Notes under the pieces: generated by a model
Databases searched by the model: none
Seen by the model: the letters and a program-made list of their open reading frames with translations, nothing else
Told to the model about the DNA's origin: nothing
Part shown: positions 8,388 through 17,084 of the stretch, in pieces
Position numbering within the stretch: position 1 is the first letter of the stretch
How the letters are laid out: every line of letters starts with the position of its first letter
Position numbers and translations under genes: made by a program
From: Fimbriimonadaceae bacterium
Lineage (GTDB): Bacteria; Armatimonadota; Fimbriimonadia; Fimbriimonadales; Fimbriimonadaceae
Length of the DNA: 64,000 nt
Assembly (NCBI GenBank): GCA_022843485.1
Contig: JALHNM010000002.1
Span: 220,238-284,237, forward strand
Reading direction: 5' to 3'

Positions 8388-9200
8388 TTACTTGCGCCGG
8401 CGGCGGGCAGCGAAGGCGGCAAGGCCCGCGCCGAGGGCGACCATCGTGGCCGGCTCGGGGACGGCCTCGAAGCGGTTGTAGCGGTTCCACTGGACGGGCT
8501 GGTTCGCATTGCCGAAGCCCATGTTGCTCCCTCCGGCGAAGCCTTGCCCCGGGATACCCTCGTTCGACATGAAGTTCGACTCCGAACCGTAGCCGACGAT
8601 GAAGTCGAACCCGGCGAGCGGGGCGCCGAGCGACAGCAGCGAGCGCCCGATCGAGAACTCGCGGGCCAGCGACGGGTTGTTGCCCGTAAAGGCACCGTCG
8701 AACTGCAGGAAGTTGAGGCTGCCCGAGGTCAGCTCGAACGCCACGATGCCGAAGTTCCCGATGACGATCGAGTAGTCCGGGAGGAACGTCGAGAAGAACT
8801 GGTCGTCGCTATCGCGAGTCAGGTTCGTGCTGATGCGACGGCCGCCGTCCGAGGTGTCGCTCATCATCGCGTCCGTGAAGCCACCAGCGCGGGAGTCGAT
8901 CAGGATCACGACGAGGTCGTTCAGGTTCGCGCCGGCCTGGAACCCGATGTTGAGGTTCGTCGCGCTGTAGTCCATGTACAGCGTGCCGTTGCCGACCGTG
9001 CCGCCGAACCCGCCCCCAGCGCCCTTGTAGCTCTGGGCGTTGCCGGCGCCGTATTCGTTGGCGGCGATGACGCCGTCCTTCACGAACGCCGAGTTCGAGG
9101 GGTCGTTGTCGAGGCGGAGGTCCAGCAACTGGGCCGAGGCGACGGCGCTCAGGGCGACGGCGACGGTGCTCAGGGCGACCTTAAAGCGGAAGTGTGTCAT
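8388..9200 (-). CDS. PEP-CTERM sorting-signal secreted protein
   Basis: A 270-residue exported protein. The signal peptide (FRFKVALSTVAVALSAVASA) ends before QLLDLRL. The mature part is Gly/Asn/Ser-rich and has no recognisable enzyme motif. The C-terminus has the tripartite PEP-CTERM layout: VPEPATM, a short hydrophobic helix (VALGAGLAAFA) and the basic end ARRRRK. In known systems the tag is recognised by an exosortase (EpsH family) and the protein goes to the cell surface or exopolysaccharide layer; no exosortase gene is in this window. The start is the ATG at 9200, with AGAGGAT about 8 bases upstream. The frame is open further upstream, but that would run into the divergent gene's region and destroy the signal peptide. 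Confidence 0.88.
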   Translation of the reverse strand: MTHFRFKVALSTVAVALSAVASAQLLDLRLDNDPSNSAFVKDGVIAANEYGAGNAQSYKGAGGGFGGTVGNGTLYMDYSATNLNIGFQAGANLNDLVVILIDSRAGGFTDAMMSDTSDGGRRISTNLTRDSDDQFFSTFLPDYSIVIGNFGIVAFELTSGSLNFLQFDGAFTGNNPSLAREFSIGRSLLSLGAPLAGFDFIVGYGSESNFMSNEGIPGQGFAGGSNMGFGNANQPVQWNRYNRFEAVPEPATMVALGAGLAAFAARRRRK

Positions 9201-9338
9201 GGGTTCGATCCTCTTCTCAGGGCAGGCACTGGAGAGATCCAGAGCCTGCTCACCCAGCCTATTGACCCAAGAATACGAATTCGTGACACGAAACTGAACG
9301 GTCGTGTCGAGTTCTTGGACGGTGGGTATGGTGAGCGG

Positions 9339-10085
9339 GTGGCTGGGAAGACAGCGTTCGTGACGGGGGCCTCGCGCGGGATCGGCCGGGCCATCGCCTT
9401 GAGGCTCGCGGAGGACGGGTGGCGAGTGGCGGTCCACTACGGCCGCGATCGCGCGGCGGCGGAGGAGACCGCGGCCGCTCTCGGCACCTCCGCGGCGGGG
9501 GTTTTCGGCTGCGACCTCTCCGACTCGCAGGCGGTGCCGGGGCTGTTCGACCGTGTCGCAGAAGAGGCAGGCCCCATCCACGCCCTCGTCAACAACGCGG
9601 GCGAGTACGTCAAGCTGGATTTCTTGGGCTCGGAGCGCGAGGAGTTCGACGCCGCGTTCGCCCGGGCTCTCCAGGTCAACTTCCTTTCGCCGGTCGCCCT
9701 CGTGCGGGAGGCATGCCTGCACTTCGCGAGCCAAGGTGGGGGGGCGGTCGTGAACGTGGCGAGTCGGGTCGGACACAGGGGGGAAGCCGGAGCCGCCCCG
9801 TACTCGTGCTCGAAGGCCGCTCTCATCAACCTCACCCGGGCGCTCGCTGTCGAACACGCCAAGGACGGGATCCGACACTTCGCCATCGCACCGGGGTGGG
9901 TCGAGACGGCGATGGCCCGGGAAGGGATGGAGCAGCGCCTGCCGGACATCCTTCGCGACATCCCGCTCGGACGCATGGCCAGCCCGGCGGATTGCGCGGC
10001 GGTCGTCGCGTTCCTGCTCCGCGACGAGGCGGCGTACCTCAGCGGAATCGTTGTGGACGTGAACGGGGCCAGCTACCTGCGCTGA
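9339..10085 (+). CDS. Short-chain dehydrogenase/reductase (classical SDR)
   Basis: A 248-residue classical SDR. It shows the cofactor motif TGASRGIG near residues 9-16, the NNAG motif (VNNAGEYV), the catalytic Ser in NVASRVGHRG, and YSCSK providing the Tyr and Lys. These enzymes reduce or oxidise carbonyl/alcohol substrates with NAD(P)H; the set resembles 3-oxoacyl-ACP reductase-like members but the substrate cannot be assigned. The GTG at 9339 is the only start candidate that begins just before the first beta strand. The gene is divergent from the PEP-CTERM gene across a 138-base intergenic region that must contain both promoters. Confidence 0.85.
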   Translation: MAGKTAFVTGASRGIGRAIALRLAEDGWRVAVHYGRDRAAAEETAAALGTSAAGVFGCDLSDSQAVPGLFDRVAEEAGPIHALVNNAGEYVKLDFLGSEREEFDAAFARALQVNFLSPVALVREACLHFASQGGGAVVNVASRVGHRGEAGAAPYSCSKAALINLTRALAVEHAKDGIRHFAIAPGWVETAMAREGMEQRLPDILRDIPLGRMASPADCAAVVAFLLRDEAAYLSGIVVDVNGASYLR

Positions 10086-10117
10086 CCGTTCGTCCGCAAC
10101 ACTTGCGGGGCGCGGGT

Positions 10118-11977
10118 ATGGTGGGGACTCCCATGCTCGCCCTTATCGCGTTGACGTTCGCCGTGGCGCCCGGCCCGGCCCTCGACGCCCGGGCGAACGG
10201 GGACGAACTGGTCGTCAACGAGGTCCGGGTCCACAGGTTCGCGACATCCAGGGGCCGGGTGCAACCGGAAGCCCGAGCCCGTGCGGCCGCCGAGACCCTG
10301 CAAGCGTGGACACCCGGGACGACGTTCACAGTCCGACCGCAAGGGCGCGACGCTCGCGTAGTGGCAGGCCCACGGACCGTCCTCACCGTGACCCCCGCCG
10401 AGGCCAAGGCGCTGGGGACGACCCCGCCCGCTCTGGCCGCCTCGATCCGCCAACGCCTGGCCGACTCCACCGCGCTCCCGCCTCTGCGGCCCGACGCCCT
10501 CCAGGTCTCTACGGCCCCAGACCGTCCCATCGAGGTCCGCCTCTTGGGCTCGCAGGCGAGGAAGGCCAAGGTGCAGGCCCGGCCGGAAGGGGTGCTTCGG
10601 GTCGAACGGACCCTCGGGCAACTGCGCTTCGTGCCCCTCCGGGCGGGTACGGCCGAGGTGACGATCGGTGGAGCGACAGAGGCGGTGTCGATCGCGGTCG
10701 CCGTAATGCCCTACGCGATCACCCCCGGCCGCGAGTACCAAGCGACCGTGACCGGGAACCCCGCCAGTGCCGAGACGGTGGCCGGTGCTGCCATGGCAGC
10801 CGTGCAGAGCGACCCGGCCCTGAGCGGCGCCGTCGCCGTTCGGGCGCTGGGGGTCGATGCGACTCCGATCGCCGTCGGCCAGGCGGCAACGGCGCGAGTC
10901 CGTGTACGGGCCGAGGGAGCCGGGCACACGGCCAACGAGACCGTCGTGCCGGTCAAGGTCAAGAACACCGGCGTGCTCATCGGCCGCGAGGACGAGCTCT
11001 GGTACAGCAACGCCCCTGAGAACGTCGACCGGCCCCAGCGGCTCTATTGGGGTCGGCTGGCTCCCGGTCGCGCCGTCCGGCTCCTCTACCACCACAAGAA
11101 CGTGACGCAGGGCCCGCTCGTCGTCCGGTTCATGGTCGCGAACCCGACGGACACGCCTGCCCGCGTGGCCACGCTGCTCGGCGACGCTGAGCCCGCGCTC
11201 GACCCGACCAAGGTGGGGTACGAGGCCGGCGAGCGGTTTTGGCCCCTCTGGCTCGTCCGCTCGGCCGAGGTCGTGACTGTGCCCCCACAGAGCGTCGTGC
11301 CACTCTGCGTCCGGCTCACGCGGCCGGAGGAGACGATGAGTGGGCTTGCCACGCTCCAACTCCTGCCAGGCGGGCCGGATCAACTCGTCTTGGTCGGCGA
11401 GAGCGTCTTGCCGACGACGGGCTGGGACAATTGGGCCGCCGCCCAGCGGCACGTCGGTGCGTGGAGGGTGGCTCGCCCACGGAGCCTCGTCGCGACCCGG
11501 CTCGAACTGACCGGCGTCGCCCAAAACGTGTTCCCAGACCCGTTCCGGCCCGGACGTTTTGAGTACCGGGTGGGAGAGCGCTTCGGGCACCTCCGGATCG
11601 GTGAGCAGGGCGTCGCCAACCAACCCGGCGACGGCGTCCTGTTCGGGAACTTCGGGGTTGTCTACGAGATCGAGGGCACCGTCGAGAACCCGGGCCCGTC
11701 ACCGGTCGAGGTCGAACTGGTCTACGAGGCGAGTGCGGGCTACGCCGGCGTCCTGTTCGTTATGGGAGGGCGCCTCGTCCGCGGGGGAATGCTCTTGCCG
11801 AAGGAGACCACCGTGATCGCCACGATCAAGGTGCCTGCCGGGGAACGGCGGGATGTGTCGCTGAAGACGATGCCCCTCAGCGGGGCGAACTACCCGGGGA
11901 CGCTCACCGTTCGACCGGTAGGCATCGAACTCGGGACCGTGACGCGGAAAGCCGAGACGAGCGTCAAAGGGAAGTGA
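10118..11977 (+). CDS. Large exported protein of unknown function (beta-rich)
   Basis: About 619 residues from the ATG at 10118; an ATG at 10133 in the same frame would also fit and leaves the hydrophobic signal MLALIALTFAVAPGPALDA. The mature region contains an early segment resembling SpoIID/copper-amine-oxidase N-type text (DGDELVVNEVRVHRF and following), then long beta-rich stretches with aromatic and charged pairs (RLYWGRLAPGRAVRLLYHHKN; FEYRVGERFGHLRIGE; VVYEIEGTVENPGPSPVEVELVYEASAG). The last two look like tandem Ig-like/CARDB-like beta-sandwich modules. No catalytic motif was found. The protein is presumably periplasmic or surface-attached. It starts 32 bases after the SDR gene and is followed after 10 bases by a TPR gene, so the three may be one transcript. 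Confidence 0.75.
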   Translation: MVGTPMLALIALTFAVAPGPALDARANGDELVVNEVRVHRFATSRGRVQPEARARAAAETLQAWTPGTTFTVRPQGRDARVVAGPRTVLTVTPAEAKALGTTPPALAASIRQRLADSTALPPLRPDALQVSTAPDRPIEVRLLGSQARKAKVQARPEGVLRVERTLGQLRFVPLRAGTAEVTIGGATEAVSIAVAVMPYAITPGREYQATVTGNPASAETVAGAAMAAVQSDPALSGAVAVRALGVDATPIAVGQAATARVRVRAEGAGHTANETVVPVKVKNTGVLIGREDELWYSNAPENVDRPQRLYWGRLAPGRAVRLLYHHKNVTQGPLVVRFMVANPTDTPARVATLLGDAEPALDPTKVGYEAGERFWPLWLVRSAEVVTVPPQSVVPLCVRLTRPEETMSGLATLQLLPGGPDQLVLVGESVLPTTGWDNWAAAQRHVGAWRVARPRSLVATRLELTGVAQNVFPDPFRPGRFEYRVGERFGHLRIGEQGVANQPGDGVLFGNFGVVYEIEGTVENPGPSPVEVELVYEASAGYAGVLFVMGGRLVRGGMLLPKETTVIATIKVPAGERRDVSLKTMPLSGANYPGTLTVRPVGIELGTVTRKAETSVKGK

Positions 11978-11987
11978 GGGCACAGCG

Positions 11988-12851
11988 GTGAGAGCGAACT
12001 TCGAGGCGATACGGCAACTCTTCGACGACGCGGTCGAGCGGCAGGGGCGCGGCGAGTTCGCGGACAAAGCGGGGAAGTCCCCGGACGAGAGCCGGGCCTT
12101 CGGAGAAGGGGCCCTCTACGAAGGGGACTATGAGAGCGCCATCACCCACTTTCGGGAGGCGGTCGCCCAATCGAGCGAGACCAGCCCCTGGACGCTTATG
12201 GAACTCGGGGCCGCCTACGCCACGGCCGGCCGGGTCCCCGAAGCGTTCCGCCAGTACGAGAAGGCGAGGCGGATCCAGAAATCGGGTGAACTGCTCATCG
12301 CGCTGTCGTCGGTCTTCCAACAGTACGGCGGGAGGGCGCACGAGGCACTCGACACCCTCGTCGAAGCGAGCCGGCTCGAACCAGAGAACGCTTTCGTCCA
12401 TTACAAGCTCGCTGAAGCCCTCCGCCGGTACGGGTTCAAAAAGGACGCGGTGACGGCGGTACGGGTCGCCGTCGCGTGCGCCCCCGACCAATCGTTCTAT
12501 CACTACTGGCTCGGGGAGCTGCTCCTTGAGCTGGGTTCTTTTGTGGAGTCGGCCGAGGCCCTCCACGCCGCGCTCGAACTCGCCCCTGGGGACGACGAGC
12601 TCTTCTGCCTCGCCGCTCAGGCCCTTTGGGGCACAGGAAAGAAGGACGAGGCGGTCCGGGCCGTCCGGCTCGCGAGCGACCTCGCCCCGAAGAACGGCTA
12701 CTACCGGGGGCTCCTCGTGAGCCTTCTTCGCGCCCAGGGCGCCACCGAACAGGCCGAGGTCGAGGCTAAAGGGAAGACACAGATGGACGACTACGACCGA
12801 GCGAGCCTCGCCCGCGCCCTCGAACGGATCGGCCTCAGGACCCTGGCGTGA
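11988..12851 (+). CDS. Tetratricopeptide-repeat protein
   Basis: A 287-residue soluble protein composed of helical TPR units, with repeats visible around residues 38-70 (GALYEGDYESAITHFREAVAQ), 74-105, 112-140, 145-180 and 185-250 (AAQALWGTGKKDEAVRAVRLASDLAPKN). There is no signal peptide, so it is likely a cytoplasmic scaffold. The GTG at 11988 lies 10 bases after the stop of the exported protein gene, indicating co-transcription. The last 17 bases overlap the 3' end of the convergent small membrane protein gene. Partner and function are unknown. Confidence 0.8.
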   Translation: MRANFEAIRQLFDDAVERQGRGEFADKAGKSPDESRAFGEGALYEGDYESAITHFREAVAQSSETSPWTLMELGAAYATAGRVPEAFRQYEKARRIQKSGELLIALSSVFQQYGGRAHEALDTLVEASRLEPENAFVHYKLAEALRRYGFKKDAVTAVRVAVACAPDQSFYHYWLGELLLELGSFVESAEALHAALELAPGDDELFCLAAQALWGTGKKDEAVRAVRLASDLAPKNGYYRGLLVSLLRAQGATEQAEVEAKGKTQMDDYDRASLARALERIGLRTLA

Positions 12852-13110
12852 GCCGGAGCAAGGCGAAGAGGAAGACGACCACGAACCCGAGGCGGACGAA
12901 CCGAAGCCAAAGCTGGAGGCGGGGCCGGTCTTCGGGCGTCGACGCCGCCATCATTACGAACGCCGAGAGCAGGTAGATGCCCGCCCCCACGAAGAGCGGG
13001 ATCGGGAGGACGCTCGATCGTGTCCAGGCCGGCACCAGGGCCGCCGCCGAGATGAGCAGCCCGAGGACGCAACAGGCCAACGGGACGTAGGGCGAGACGT
13101 TCAACCGCAC
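12835..13110 (-). CDS. Small three-helix membrane protein
   Basis: A 91-residue protein with hydrophobic segments at about residues 8-27 (VPLACCVLGLLISAAALVPAW), 33-55 (VLPIPLFVGAGIYLLSAFVMMAA) and 70-88 (FVRLGFVVVFLFALLRL), joined by short charged loops. No family is recognised. The GTG at 13110 is the likely start. It is transcribed away from rsmG and converges with the TPR gene, overlapping it by 17 bases at the 3' ends. Confidence 0.65.
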   Translation of the reverse strand: MRLNVSPYVPLACCVLGLLISAAALVPAWTRSSVLPIPLFVGAGIYLLSAFVMMAASTPEDRPRLQLWLRFVRLGFVVVFLFALLRLTPGS

Positions 13111-13151
13111 TGCCCTGAGAGTCTATCCGCAGGTACCCTGACGGGCTGCCG

Positions 13152-13835
13152 ATGGATCTAGGCCCCCTCACCGCCTTCTGCGCCGGGCAGGGGTTCGCGC
13201 TCACGCCAGTCCAGGAGGAAGCGTTCCTCGAGTTCGGCCGTGCGCTCTACGAGACGAACGCGGTCATGAACCTCACCCGGGTGCCGGTCGAGGAGTGCGT
13301 AAGTCGGCACTTCCTCGACTCCGTGCTCGTCGCCCCGCTTCTCGAGGTCGGTTGGTCCGTCGTGGACGTCGGCACCGGGCCGGGCTTTCCAGCCTGGCCC
13401 TTGGCCTGCGCCCGGCCCGATCTGATGGTCACGGCCCTGGACGGTTCGAACAAGGGGCTCGGGTTCCTGAGGCGCCACCCGCTGCCGAACCTTCGGGTCG
13501 TCCAAGCGCGGGCGGAGGAGTGGACCGAGCGGGAACGGTTCGACGCCGCCACCGGCCGCGCCCTCGCCCCGTTCCCGGTCCAGATGGAGGTCTGCGCTCC
13601 GTGGGTGCGAAAGGGGGGGCTGCTCGTGCCCTTCCGGACGCCCGCCGAGCTCGCCCAGGTGGAGGCGTTCCCTGCCGGGAGGCTAGGGTTGCGCCTGGAG
13701 CGGGTAGTCGAGGTGCCCCTGCCGGAGACGGATGTAATCCGGCTCTTCCCGGTATTCGTGAAGGTGGAGCGCACCGACCGGGCGTTCCCGAGGCGGTGGG
13801 CCGAGATCAAGGCCCGGCCCTTGGCGCCGCTCTAG
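13152..13835 (+). CDS. rsmG: 16S rRNA (guanine-527-N7)-methyltransferase RsmG
   Basis: A 227-residue protein of the RsmG/GidB family, which methylates N7 of G527 in 16S rRNA with S-adenosylmethionine. Diagnostic features are the N-terminal helix ending in ETNAVMNLTRV, the conserved HFLDSVLV, the SAM motif VVDVGTGPGFPAWPL and the C-terminal FPRRWAEIKARPL. The length matches the family (about 210-240). Two residues differ from the usual text: the family normally has G.PG.PLA where this protein reads GFPAWPLA. The start ATG at 13152 is the first in frame after the divergent small gene. The gene's 3' end overlaps the ferredoxin gene on the other strand by four bases. Confidence 0.93.
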   Translation: MDLGPLTAFCAGQGFALTPVQEEAFLEFGRALYETNAVMNLTRVPVEECVSRHFLDSVLVAPLLEVGWSVVDVGTGPGFPAWPLACARPDLMVTALDGSNKGLGFLRRHPLPNLRVVQARAEEWTERERFDAATGRALAPFPVQMEVCAPWVRKGGLLVPFRTPAELAQVEAFPAGRLGLRLERVVEVPLPETDVIRLFPVFVKVERTDRAFPRRWAEIKARPLAPL

Positions 13836-14155
13836 TCCTCGACCTCGGGGCCAGGGTCCCAGCCCTGGTCGGAGGCCCGCATGAGCACGGCCACCTCCAT
13901 GTCCCGATCGACCCGGACCTGGCAGCTCAGCCGGAACTGGCCGAGCACGCCGTCCTCTTCGAGCGAGTCGTGCTCCGCTTGCCCCATCGCCGGTTCCTCG
14001 CCGGCGAACGTCACCCGGCAGGTCGTGCACTTCGCTTGCCCCCCGCACCGGTGACTGACGTCCACCCCGTTCCTCTTGAGCGCGTGGACCAGCTTCGTGC
14101 CCTCTTCGACCTCGAACGAACCGAACCCTTCGACGGTGACTTTGTGCCTCGCCAT
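13832..14155 (-). CDS. 2Fe-2S ferredoxin
   Basis: A 107-residue plant-type [2Fe-2S] ferredoxin. Cluster ligands are seen as CGGQAKCTTC (three Cys in the C-x5-C-x2-C arrangement) plus a fourth Cys in FRLSCQV about 35 residues later. The beginning, HKVTVEGFGSFEVEEGTKLVHALKRNG, is the usual beta-grasp fold. It acts as a soluble one-electron carrier; the partner is not evident here. The ATG at 14155 is the natural start, although the frame is open upstream through the convergent or divergent peptidase region. The gene converges on rsmG and is divergent from the M20 peptidase, with 64 bases between the two starts. Confidence 0.9.
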   Translation of the reverse strand: MARHKVTVEGFGSFEVEEGTKLVHALKRNGVDVSHRCGGQAKCTTCRVTFAGEEPAMGQAEHDSLEEDGVLGQFRLSCQVRVDRDMEVAVLMRASDQGWDPGPEVED

Positions 14156-14219
14156 AAGCTCTTGCAGGGTACCGGGGCTTGGCGGACGGCCGCCAGACCC
14201 GGCGGATACACTCGATCCG

Positions 14220-15338
14220 ATGGTGAACGAGTCGCGCCTCAAGGACCTCTTCAAGGCGCTCTGCCTCATCGACGCCCCCGCCTTGCGCGAGGGCAAGGTC
14301 GTTGAGTTCGTGAAGGCGCACCTCGAAGGGATGGGGCTCGAGGTCTGGGAGGACGATGCGGGGATCAAGATCGGCGGCGAGGCCAACAACCTCATTGCCC
14401 GGCTTCGGGGGAACGCCCAGGGGGCGCCGAGCGTCTTCCTGAGCGCCCACTTCGACACGGTCGAGCCGACGGCGGGGCTCGTCATCCAGGAGCGCGACGG
14501 AGTGCTGACGAGCAGCGGGGACACGATCCTCGGGGCGGACGACAAGGCAGGAATGGCCCCCGCGATCGAGGCGGTCGCGATGTTGCTCGAGTCCGGCGCA
14601 CCGCACGGCGACGTCTACCTACTCTTCACCTGCGCCGAGGAGATCGGGCTGCTCGGGGCCCAGGCACTCGACCTTTCTAAGCTCGATGTCGACTTCGGGT
14701 ACGTCCTCGACACGGGCCCCCCGGTGGGCACGTTCGTAACGCGGACGGCGACTCACGACAAGTTGGACTTCACGGTCTTCGGCCGACCTGCCCACGCGGG
14801 GAAGGACCCAGAGAAGGGTGTCAACGCGATCAGCGTGGCCGCGGACGCGATCAGCCGCCTCACGATCGGTCGGGTCGGCCCGGAGACGACGTGCAACCTC
14901 GGCGTGATCTCGGGCGGGACGGCGGTCAACGTTGTCTGCCCCTACGTCCAAATCAAGGGGGAGGCCCGGAGCACGAACCTCGACGAGCTCAATCGAGTCG
15001 TCGACACGATGATCGCCGAGTTCGAACGGGCCGCCCGCGAGTGGGACGCCCAGGTCACGATCGACCACAAGCGGCACTACGACGCCTACCACGTCCCGGA
15101 CGACGCCCGGGTGGTGCGGGTGGCCCAGGCCGCCGCCCGTGGTCTCGGGATGAGCGGGGACCTCCGCTCGACCCTCGGCGGCAGCGACGCCAACGCCTTC
15201 AACGTCCAAGGAGTGCCGACGATCGTCGTGGCGACCGGGATGGAGAAGATCCACACCCACGAGGAGTCCGTGAGCGTGTCGGCGCTCGTGGAGACGGCCC
15301 GGCTGGCCTACGAACTCGTGCTCGAAGCGGCCCGTTGA
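14220..15338 (+). CDS. M20-family metallopeptidase (PepT-like tripeptide aminopeptidase)
   Basis: A 372-residue zinc peptidase of the M20 family. The metal/catalytic landmarks are SAHFDTVEP (His ligand and Asp), GADDKAGM (bridging Asp), CAEEIGLLGA (catalytic Glu and metal Glu), LDTGPPVG (Asp ligand) and the C-terminal KIHTHEESVS (His ligand). The central RPAHAGKDPEKGVNAI marks the dimerisation domain. This pattern is typical of PepT-like peptidases acting on short peptides in the cytoplasm. The ATG at 14220 is chosen because the N-terminal helix (VNESRLKDLFKALCLIDAP) begins right there. A 95-base gap separates it from the next gene. Confidence 0.88.
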   Translation: MVNESRLKDLFKALCLIDAPALREGKVVEFVKAHLEGMGLEVWEDDAGIKIGGEANNLIARLRGNAQGAPSVFLSAHFDTVEPTAGLVIQERDGVLTSSGDTILGADDKAGMAPAIEAVAMLLESGAPHGDVYLLFTCAEEIGLLGAQALDLSKLDVDFGYVLDTGPPVGTFVTRTATHDKLDFTVFGRPAHAGKDPEKGVNAISVAADAISRLTIGRVGPETTCNLGVISGGTAVNVVCPYVQIKGEARSTNLDELNRVVDTMIAEFERAAREWDAQVTIDHKRHYDAYHVPDDARVVRVAQAAARGLGMSGDLRSTLGGSDANAFNVQGVPTIVVATGMEKIHTHEESVSVSALVETARLAYELVLEAAR

Positions 15339-15433
15339 CGAGCCCAGCGATCCTGTCAGCCCTGCTCGACCGTCTTGAATGCTATCATACGGGAGTTCGG
15401 GCATGCGCCCGGGCACCCCGTGAGGAATCAAGG

Positions 15434-15952
15434 ATGAAGAGGACTCTCACCGCCCTTACTGTCGTCGCCGTGTTCGCCGCGGCCCCGGTCGCCTTCGCCC
15501 AGTACGAGAAGCCCATCGGCCTCTCGCCGCGGATCGGCGTGATCTTCCCCCAGAACTCGAGCATGAGGGAGGATGCGGGACGCACGATCCTCGGGGCTGG
15601 ACTCGACTACAAGTTCCGCGACCTGAAGTTCGGCGACGAAGCCGGCAAGAGCGGCACGATCTTCCTTTCGGTCGACTACTACGGCCGGAACAAGTACACG
15701 AACGTGCCCCTCACCGCGAACTACGTCCTTCGGAACAACGAGTTCTACTACGGCGGCGGCCTAGGGATCTCGTTCGGCCGAGTGCCGGACGCCCTCGGGA
15801 ACACCTCGACGACGACCAACCTGGCGTTCGCGCTCACCGTCGGCTACGACTTCGTCCGAGGCGCGACCCCGTTGTTCGTCGAGGTCAAGTACCACGGGAG
15901 CGGCGAGAGCCGGGTGAACGCCCTCGGCTTCTACGCCGGCGTACGCCTCTAA
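15434..15952 (+). CDS. Small exported beta-barrel-like protein
   Basis: A 172-residue protein with a Sec signal (MKRTLTALTVVAVFAAAPVAFA before QYEKP) and a mature region of alternating strands ending in an aromatic or Arg-Leu terminus (ALGFYAGVRL). That pattern suggests a small outer-membrane beta-barrel of the OmpA/OmpW-type fold. Strands such as GIFLSVDYYGR, ANYVLRNNEFYYGGGLGISFG and LAFALTVGYDF support this. Start ATG at 15434, preceded by a purine-rich AGGAATCAAGG. A hairpin follows the stop at 15980-16021. Confidence 0.7.
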   Translation: MKRTLTALTVVAVFAAAPVAFAQYEKPIGLSPRIGVIFPQNSSMREDAGRTILGAGLDYKFRDLKFGDEAGKSGTIFLSVDYYGRNKYTNVPLTANYVLRNNEFYYGGGLGISFGRVPDALGNTSTTTNLAFALTVGYDFVRGATPLFVEVKYHGSGESRVNALGFYAGVRL

Positions 15953-15979
15953 CGAAAAACGACCAGGATCAGAACCCCG

Positions 15980-16021
15980 CGAAGCTGCGGTCCCGAGGCG
16001 CTGAACTCGGCCGCAGCTTCG
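15980..16021 (+). terminator. Hairpin, possible terminator
   Basis: An 11-bp perfect inverted repeat (CGAAGCTGCGG at 15980-15990 and CCGCAGCTTCG at 16011-16021) with a 20-base loop lies between the beta-barrel-like gene and the ECF sigma gene. No T-run follows, so it may be a weak terminator or an mRNA structure in the sigma-factor leader. Confidence 0.45.
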
Positions 16022-16039
16022 TCGTCCTTACCCTACGAC

Positions 16040-16681
16040 ATGAGCGTCCTGTCCGGAGTGTACGGCTTGGCAAGGAAAACCCCGCTCGATTCCGCCACGG
16101 AACAGGCGCTGGTCGCCAAGTGCCGACAGAACGACGGGGAAGCCTTCGGGCGCATCGTCGACGCCTACCAGAACCGGGTGCTCGGGTTCGTCCTGCGGAT
16201 GGTCCGGCACGAGGAAGAGGCCCTGGACGTCACCCAGGAGGTCTTCGTCCGTGCCTTCCAGAGCCTGCACCGCTTCGACGGGCGGGCCTCGCTGCGAACC
16301 TGGCTGTTCCGCATCGCCTACAACCTGTGCGTGGACCGCTCCCGCAAACGCGAGCGGACGCCGTTGCAGACGACCCTTGACGCCACCGGTGACGGCGAGG
16401 ATGGCTTCGAGACCCCGGACCAGCGGTGGAACCCCGAGGTGGTCGCCATGGGCGACGAGCTCGTCGCCGTCGCCGAACGTGCGGTCGAAACGATGAGCGA
16501 GAAGCTCCGGGTCGTTTTGCTGTTGCACGACAAGGAAGGTTTGGGGTACGAGGAGATCGCGCAGATGGTCGATATCCCGGTCGGTACGGTGAAGAGCCGC
16601 CTCTTCCTCGCCCGAGCGCACATGCAGAAATGGGTCGGGGCCTACCTCGACCCCTCGACGGAGGTTCCGAACCATGGATAA
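16040..16681 (+). CDS. RNA polymerase ECF sigma factor (RpoE-like)
   Basis: A 213-residue extracytoplasmic-function sigma-70 factor. Region 2 is visible at about residues 35-105 (FGRIVDAYQNRVLGFVLRMVR, DVTQEVFVRAFQSLHRFDG, LRTWLFRIAYNLCVDRSRK). Region 4 is at about 155-205 (SEKLRVVLLLHDKEGLGYEEIAQMVDIPVGTVKSRLFLARAHMQ). Regions 1 and 3 are absent, as expected for the class. It directs RNA polymerase to envelope-stress promoters when freed from its anti-sigma factor. The downstream anti-sigma-like gene overlaps it by 8 bases, and the RseB-like and PBP genes follow, so the sigma factor is probably tied to cell-wall state. Such factors usually control their own operon, but no promoter motif was identified here. 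Confidence 0.93.
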   Translation: MSVLSGVYGLARKTPLDSATEQALVAKCRQNDGEAFGRIVDAYQNRVLGFVLRMVRHEEEALDVTQEVFVRAFQSLHRFDGRASLRTWLFRIAYNLCVDRSRKRERTPLQTTLDATGDGEDGFETPDQRWNPEVVAMGDELVAVAERAVETMSEKLRVVLLLHDKEGLGYEEIAQMVDIPVGTVKSRLFLARAHMQKWVGAYLDPSTEVPNHG

Positions 16682-17078
16682 GAGCTTGCTTCAGAAGATT
16701 GCCCGGGAGGAGCCGCTCAGCGCCGAAGAGAGCCTGAGGCTCGACCAAGCGCTCGACGTCCAGGAGCCTGTGGCGAACCTTGTGGCACACCTGCCCGAGG
16801 ACGCGCCCAGCCTTGCCTGGAGGAGCGAGCTGAACCAGCGCCTCGCCCACACGAAGGTGAAGCGAAGGCAGTTCAGCCTCTTCCGCTGGGGGTCTGGGGC
16901 CCTGGCCGCGGCGGCTGCGGTGACGGCCCTCGTGGTCGTCGTCTCGAACACCGCCCCCAAGCCGGCCGCGAAGGGGAGCGTCGAAGAGGTCATCCTCTCC
17001 GCCCACCGGGACGAAGGGGTGGCTGTCCACGTCGACTGGAGCGACTCGCTCGACGAGGCGACGCTCGGCTCGCTCTAG
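16674..17078 (+). CDS. Putative membrane anti-sigma factor
   Basis: A 134-residue single-pass membrane protein: a cytoplasmic N-terminal part of about 70 residues rich in charged helices (MDKSLLQKIAREEPLSAEES), one transmembrane helix (GALAAAAAVTALVVVVS, about 77-93) and a short periplasmic C-terminus. Size, topology and the 8-base overlap with the ECF sigma gene identify it as the likely anti-sigma factor. It lacks the zinc-binding HxxxCxxC of ZAS-type proteins, so it would belong to the RseA-like or an unclassified group. The next gene encodes an RseB-like protein that would bind its periplasmic part. Confidence 0.75.
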   Translation: MDKSLLQKIAREEPLSAEESLRLDQALDVQEPVANLVAHLPEDAPSLAWRSELNQRLAHTKVKRRQFSLFRWGSGALAAAAAVTALVVVVSNTAPKPAAKGSVEEVILSAHRDEGVAVHVDWSDSLDEATLGSL

Positions 17079-17084
17079 ACCGTC

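Noticed and set aside
8544-9338. Upstream extension of the SDR frame
   Set aside because: It is the complement of the PEP-CTERM gene; the SDR fold starts right after the GTG at 9339.
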